The translations under genes were made by a program, and so were the position numbers. DNA of 64,000 nt, from positions 69,225,133-69,289,132 of the forward strand of contig NC_132911.1 in the NCBI RefSeq assembly GCF_047675955.1, in the 5' to 3' direction. Positions 58,210 to 64,000 of this stretch are shown here, one piece after another. The notes beneath the pieces are model-generated. The model was not told where the DNA came from, ran no database searches, and saw only the letters and a list, made by a program, of their open reading frames with translations. The DNA is from Chlorocebus sabaeus. Lineage: Eukaryota > Chordata > Mammalia > Primates > Cercopithecidae. Each line of letters begins with the position of its first letter. Position 1 is the first letter of the stretch.

Positions 58210-61200
58210 AAACATCCTCAGATCCTTTGAAAGAAATGACATGCCACAGCAAACTCTGTGAAACAGGTGAAAAACTGTGAGTTTCCAGAAGCAAGAAGGG
58301 GAGAGCCTGCCTTCAAACACATCCCCATTGGGAATCTGAAAATCCAGACTCAAGAAAAGGCTTTAACCCTACCTAGAGCTGGAACAGTTTTAGGGAGTGG
58401 CATGAAATATAAAAGTAGAAGCAGCAGTGGGAAGAGCCTTGTAGGCCTCCCAGCCTCCAGCTGAAGCCCAGGGAAGCCATTCCTAAATATACCTCACCGG
58501 GGCCCATGGGGAAGACACCAAACAAACTCAGGGAGGGGTCACAGGATGAAAGAAGCTTACAGCTGAATGCTGTGATGTAATTTCAAGTGGGCATGAACTC
58601 CCTTGAATAGAACCTGGGGGCAAGTGGGAAGGGTGTTGCAGATACATGCATAGGAACTGGGCACCTGGACTTACAGGGTAGGGAGGGGCAAGGCCTGAAA
58701 GCCATGCTTGTTTTCTCAGTGGTGAAGCTTATGGCATGAGGCAGTTCTGAGTTTTATGTGCAGGCTGCCTGGAGCTAAACTTGGCACTGTTAGTGGGGCA
58801 CTGTGGGAGTGAAATGGCCTCACCAATGGCCTAGGAGCTGGGTGCAACCTTCACAACCAGCTGTCCCCCACTCCTCTTCTGAGCTGTACTGTACAGCTGA
58901 GGCAGTTGTACTCCCCTCTGGAATGTAACCCCTTTGGATTGAGATCCACACTCTAATCCCCTACAGTGGCCACAGCCAGCCCCACCAAAAGAGAGTCCTA
59001 ACTCAGACCCACCAAACCCAGCCCCCACCTGATGGTACCTCTCTACCCGCCCTGCTAAAGTGATACAGAAGACATAAACTCCTGGGAGCTTTATGGCCCC
59101 CACCCATTGCCTGAAAAACCAGACTACTTTACCTGGTCAACTTACAGCAAGCTCAGATCCCACTGCTACTACCAGAGCTGATGCTCTCTTGCAAGCACCA
59201 CCACCTGGCTGGAGGCCAACCAGCTCAGGCCATTACAGCAACTCTTGGCAGAATAAGCCTACTCCCAGGAAGGACAAAACAACAGCTAACTCCACTGCCT
59301 GCAACACCTTGGCTAACCAGAGGTCCTGACAACTTCACTGCTGGCATAACCAGCACTTGAGAAAGCCAGCACATTAAGCCTATCTACAATTGAGGAAGCT
59401 CAGAGAGTCTACATCACTCCCCTGCTACCTCCATCAGAGCAAATGCTGGAATCCACAGCTGAGAGACCTGAAGACTGGTCACATCACTGGACTCTTGGCA
59501 AACATTCCCTAGAACCTGGTAGCCCCTTTGGGTGGCTAGACCCAAAATAGCAATAACAATCACTGCAATCTGGCTATCAGGAAGCCCCATTCCCTGTGGA
59601 AGGGGGAGAGTACCACATTGAGGGATTATCCCATCAGGCCTTGAGTCCCAGATCTTTCTGCTGGTGGGAAGTTTCTCACAGCAGAGACACAATGGCAGTG
59701 CTGGGCACAGAGGAAGTCTGCACCTGCACCCCAACAGGCAAGCAGCCTCTTTGATTGTGAAGGCCCTTGGAGAAGAGGTCTTTGTTCCCCCATGACACTC
59801 TACTGCAAACACAGCTGGGGCTCCCCCAGCAGGAATGCAGCATAGATGCACTTATAGACAGCCTTCCTGGGACAATCCAGTGGGAGCAAAACTTCACAGG
59901 AGGAGCACCCACCAGATTCAGGCCTGCACAAGAGGCAGAGTCACATTTCCTCCCTACTTAAACCATCAACATTCCTATAGATGAAAAGAGGTGTCTATCT
60001 GATCTGAACAGCCAAAACACTGGGACAGGAGTGAGGCTGTGAGATAAATAGCTTTCCTGCTGGACTGGCAGGGGAGCTGAGGTAGGTCCCACTCTTCACC
60101 CTGATAAAACCCCAGCAAATATAATTGAGAGCTCTCCCAGCCACCCTCATCAAGGGTGGGACCTGAGCCCATGGTTGGATATTATATCTACCCACTTGCC
60201 ATAGCTACAACTGGTGCCTACCCAGGGATACCTCCACTATTGGCCTGAAGCCTGAATCATCTATACAGTAAATAAAATACAGGGGGAAAATTAAATAATG
60301 AAACACCAAGAGAGAATGAGATGAGACAAGCATCAAGAGATCCCTGCCATTCCAATTCCATCGGAATCAGTGAACTCACCCACACACGAGAACATAACTG
60401 CTATTGTTACAGCACTGAGGAAAAGCACTCCAGCACTGAGGAAAGCCAGTACACAAAGACTGTCTATGACTAAGGAGCTCAGACAGAGTCTTCACCCCTA
60501 CAAGCACCAGACTAAAATAAACATTAAAGTCCAATCCTTAAAAGGAGAAAAAAATTGAAAAAAACAAAAACAAAAACAAAAACAGTCCAACCAAGACTAA
60601 ATTCAATAACAAATTGAAGAAATAGTTTATCCAAATGAGTAAAAACCAGAAAAGTAATTCTGGTAATATAAAAAAACAGGGTTCTATAATATCCCCAAAA
60701 GGTCACACTAGCTCCCCAGCAATGGATCCAAGCTAAGAAGAAATCTCTGAATTGCCAGATAAAGAATTCAGAAAGTTGATTTTTAAGCTACTCAAGGAGA
60801 TACCAGAGAAAGGTGAAAACCAACTTAAAGAAATTTTTTGAAAATACAGAATATGGATGAAAAATTTCCCGGAGAAATAGAAATAGCTTCTGGAAATAAA
60901 AGACACACCTAGAGAAAAACAAAATACAAAAAACACTGGAAAGTTTCAACAATAGACTACACTAAGTAGAAAAAAGAACTTCATAGCTCAAAGACAAGGT
61001 TTTCAAATTAATCCAATCAGAAAAAGACAAAGAAAAAAGAATTAAAAATGAATAAACTCTCTAAGAAATATAGCCAAAATGGCCAAAACTAAGAATAACT
61101 GGTGTTCCTCAGGAATAAGAGAAATCTAAAGGTTTGGAAAACTTATTTGAGAGAATAATCAAGGAAAACTTCCCTGGCCTTGCTAGAGATCTAGACATCC

Positions 61201-61313
61201 AAATACAAGAAGCTTAAAGAACTCCCAGGAAATTCATAGCAAAAAGATCATTACCAAGGCACATAGTCATCAGGTTATCTAAAGTCAAAACAAAGAAAGT
61301 AATCTTAAGAGCT

Positions 61314-61517
61314 ATGAGACAAAAGCATCAAGTACCCTATAAAGGAAAACCTATCAGATTAATAGCAGATTTCTCAGAAGAAAACTTAAAAGCCAGAAGG
61401 GATTGGGGTCCTATCTTTAGCCTCCTTAAACAAAATAATTCTCAGCCAAGAATTTTGTATTCAGCAAGACTAACCTTCATAAATGAGGGAGAGATAAAGT
61501 CTTTTTCAGACAAATGA
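61314..61517 (+). pseudogene. L1 ORF1 C-terminal remnant
   Basis: A 67-codon frame with 'YKGKPIRLIADFSEENLKARRDWGPIF' and 'RILYSARLTFINEGEIKSFSDK', the ORF1p C-terminal domain. It stops right after 'SDK'. The upstream RRM region is frameshifted. Confidence 0.88.
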
Positions 61518-62271
61518 ATGCTGAATTTGCCCATTAGCAGACAAGCACTATAAAAATTCTAAAAGGGGTTCTAAATCTTGAAACAAATCCTTGAAATACA
61601 CCAAAATACAACCTCCTTAAAGCATAAATCTCATAGGGCATATAAAATAATAACACAATGAAGAAAAATAAGCTATTTAGGGAACAATTAACATGATAAG
61701 TAGAACAGTATCTTACATCTCAATACTAATATCGAATATAAATGGCCTGAACACTCCACTTGAAACATATTGATTAGCAGAATGTATAAAAATCTACCAA
61801 CTAAATATCTGCTGTCTTCAAGAGACTCACCTAACACATAAGGACTCACATGAACTTAAGGTACAGGGGTGGAAAAAGATATTCCATGCAAATGGAAACC
61901 AAAAGTGAGCAGAAGTTGCTATTCTTATGTCAGACAAAAAGACTTTAAACAATCAACAGTTAAAAACAAACAAACAAACAAAGATAGTATGTAACGATAA
62001 AATGATTTGTCCAACAGGAAGGTATTACATTCTTAAATATATATGCACCTAACACTGAAGTTCCCAAATTTATAAAACAATTACTGCTAGACCTAAGAAA
62101 TGAGATACACAGCAACACAATAATAATGGTGGACTTCAATACTCCACTGACAGCACCATCAAGACAGAAAGTCAGCAAAGGAACAAAGGACTTAAACTAT
62201 ACCCTAGAACAAATGAACTTAACAGATATTTATAGAACATTTTACCCAACAACTGCAGAATATACATTCAA

Positions 62272-62597
62272 TCCAGCAATCCCACTACTATACAAAGGAA
62301 AATAAGTCAGTATATGAAAAAACACACGTACCTGCATATTTTATAGCAGCACGGTTTGCAATTACAAAAATATGAAACCAACCTAAATACCCATCAACCA
62401 ACCAGTGGATAAAGAAATGTGATACATATACACCATGGAATACTACTCAGCTATAAAAATGGAACAGAGGCTGTTATTCTAAGTGAAGTAACTCAGGAAT
62501 GGAAAACCAAATATCATATGTTCTCACTTATAAGTGGGAGCTAAGCTACAAGGATGCAAAGTCATAATTAATAATATAATGGACTTTGGGGACTCAA
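62272..62597 (+). pseudogene. L1 ORF2 C-terminal remnant after deletion
   Basis: Directly joined to the endonuclease trace at about 62270, the sequence continues 'ttatagcagcacggtttgcaattac', 'atggaatactactcagctataaaaatgg' and 'ttctcacttataagtggga', all from the end of L1 ORF2. About 2.6 kb of ORF2 is missing. Confidence 0.85.
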
Positions 62598-62956
62598 GGA
62601 AGTGAAGAAAGAGTCTGACAAACACAGTTTTTCCGAAACAAACTATGTAATAGGGACAAACAGAAATAATGTGTCAGGCAACCATGAGACAGTGAATTCT
62701 TGAACCTACCCTCCAGAAAATATCCTTCAGATACCAAGCTTTTAGGGTAAAACATGTGCAGCTGAACACATCTCACACTTTCTTGCCAAAACTCATTATC
62801 ACTGGGAAGGTTAGATAAGCATCTTTATGAGGGATTGTCTATGTCTTAAGACCTTGCCGCAGAACACTTTAGTATGCATGAGTCAAACATCAGTCATCAT
62901 GGTGGTTTCACTTCAAGATGGTGTCACCTTTGCCATGCAACAGGCTGTTTTCCTAC
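62598..62956 (-). repeat. ERV-L-like 5' LTR, inner end lost
   Basis: Matches the left LTR from 'gtgaagaaagagtctgacaaacac' through 'cctacccte/ccagaaaatatccttcag'-type blocks to the terminal 'gctgttttcctaca'. The left LTR has about 60 further bases that are absent here, where the L1 abuts. Confidence 0.72.
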
Positions 62957-63890
62957 AGTTGCCCTGAAGCAAGGAGGCTGAGCAATTTTTAAGACTATAT
63001 AGAAATATCTAGCCACTCTTTTGATATTTTCTAAGCTGGCAATTTCACATTTAAATTAATTTCTTCTTATTAAATTTATTAATTCAAGTTTGAGGTCATT
63101 TACAAAACCAAAGGACATGGTTCCCTTTATTTCAGCATTGGGGTCTACCCTAGAATACAACTTGAATATTTTCTTGGATCTACTTTTTTATTTAGATTAA
63201 AATTTTGAATGTTAATTCAACCTATTATTAAAAGAAAGACTTAGGAAGTATTCTGTTTTTACTTTTTAAGCTTTATACACTTGTGTTCTTTAAATCTCCT
63301 GTTTTCTACCCTGACTCTCTTAAATAAATTTTACCATCTGAGGGAGCTAACAATTATTTGATTAGTTAGTGCACATCTTCAGTTCAGAATAACTATTCAG
63401 TAAAGCCCTGAATTCCATAGGAAACTTTTGCCTGACATTTTAAAGTTTAAGAAACTCCTTAATAATATAGCCCCTGACTTGACTCTACATCAAAGTTTTA
63501 ACCCCACTTCCATAGATCTGAGTTCTGTCAAATTTACAAGTGAGGGTTCTTTGCTTTAGAAAGCCCTGAAAAAAAAATCAACTATTACATAAAGCACAGT
63601 AGAAAAAGAGAGATGAAAGAAGATAAATTTCCAAAAGTTCCAAAGTATTTGTTATATGAAGTCAATCTTGGATTTTTAATTTTATTAGAGTCTTTAGAGT
63701 AACTATTAAGTAGCTGACTATTGCTTATTTCATCTTAAGAGCTCCTCTTACACATATTAATTTATTGATTTTGACATGTCAAATGTTATTTTGACATTGT
63801 TGAAGTCAACTTCTTTCTTTGTTTTTCTTTTTTCACCCTTTCATTTCTCTATCTACCAAGGAAAGTACAACAATTGGTATTACAGTGCAA
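62957..63890. other. Anonymous AT-rich DNA
   Basis: Flank between the ERV LTR and the L1 3' end at the window edge. Nothing recognised. Confidence 0.5.
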
Positions 63891-63891
63891 C

Positions 63892-64000
63892 TTTTTTTTA
63901 TTATTATTATACTTTATGTTTTAGGGTACATGTGCACAACATGCAGGTTTGTTACATATGTATACATGTGCCATGTTGGTGTGCTGCACCCATTAACTCA
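63892..64000 (-). mobile_element. L1PA 3' end, runs off the window
   Basis: 'tttttttattattattatactttatgttttagggtacatgtgcac...caggtttgttacatatgtatac' is the antisense L1PA 3'UTR. It is nearly identical to 43885-44000, in the same orientation. How far it extends to the right cannot be seen. Confidence 0.92.

Larger units (their letters stand above)
58079..62597 (+). mobile_element. L1 (older L1PA/L1PB class), internally deleted and 3'-truncated
   Basis: A plus-strand L1 from 'caaaatggcagacag'. It has a 5'UTR of about 2.5 kb with an A27-29 run near 58178-58207 and one partly repeated block (about 59340-59420 and 60410-60500). The ORF1 ATG is at about 60635, stopped after 34 codons, and the ORF1 C-terminal piece is at 61314-61517. 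The ORF2 start lies around 61.7 kb and the endonuclease reaches about 62270, then a jump to the ORF2 C-terminus ('aatccagcaatcccactac', 62272). It breaks off in the 3'UTR at about 62597 with no tail. Confidence 0.8.
54700..62956 (-). mobile_element. Decayed ERV-L-like provirus, 5' half replaced by an L1
   Basis: Minus-strand provirus: 3' LTR (about 54700-55130), internal sequence with integrase, RNase H and reverse transcriptase traces in that order going right (to about 58078), then an L1 segment (58079-62597), then most of the 5' LTR (about 62598-62956). The pol sequence has the ERV-L (class III) style in RNase H. Gag, protease, the N-terminal RT, the primer-binding site and the inner end of the 5' LTR are missing. 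No frame is long enough for a product. Confidence 0.72.

Overview
The window is nuclear DNA from a catarrhine primate, almost certainly human. The main evidence is dense Alu content, including AluY and one copy with the 12-bp deletion of the AluYd lineage, together with primate L1PA LINEs, MaLR and ERV-L proviruses, and older MIR, L2, MER5 and Tigger relics in an AT-rich background. I see no credible host exon, splice structure, tRNA or rRNA. Long reading frames occur only in transposable elements. The window reads as an intergenic or deep-intronic, repeat-rich interval. Family names come from memory of consensus features; no database was searched.

Layout. 0-9.5 kb: ancient L2 and MIR pieces, one AluJ with clear target-site duplications (TSDs), a possible ERV-L LTR with a strong hairpin at its edge, and a 5'-truncated AluY. 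9.57-11.84 kb: a complete MaLR (MST/THE1-type) provirus on the minus strand with both LTRs, a tRNA-Leu-like primer-binding site, a short gag-like frame and a 5-bp TSD. 12-23 kb: mostly anonymous AT-rich DNA with MER5, MIR, two AluS copies, a Tigger1-type DNA transposon and AT/GT microsatellites. 23.28-24.25 kb: a solitary class I LTR with a good TATA box. 25.1-36.6 kb: an old L1M on the plus strand, split by a full-length pre-L1PA LINE (27.59-35.93 kb, minus strand, perfect 13-bp TSD), which itself carries an AluYd and an AluS.

36.6-43.8 kb: an Alu with an odd internal duplication, then anonymous DNA and old L1M/L2 pieces. 43.86-50.07 kb: the best-preserved element, a full-length L1PA on the minus strand with a perfect 14-bp TSD. 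It has an uninterrupted 338-codon ORF1. Its ORF2 keeps the canonical 1275-codon length but carries three in-frame stops, two of them inside the C-terminal Cys-rich motif. 50-54.7 kb: old L1 pieces and an AluY with a (TTTTA)n tail. 54.7-62.96 kb: a decayed ERV-L-like provirus on the minus strand, with LTRs at both ends and reverse transcriptase, RNase H and integrase remnants. Its 5' half has been replaced by an internally deleted, 3'-truncated L1. The window ends in the 3' end of another L1PA on the minus strand.

No host genes act together here; the content is layered retrotransposition. The most informative points are the near-intact L1PA, the three-level nest at 25-36 kb, and the ERV-L/L1 chimera at 58-62.6 kb. 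I found no evidence for an undescribed biological system.
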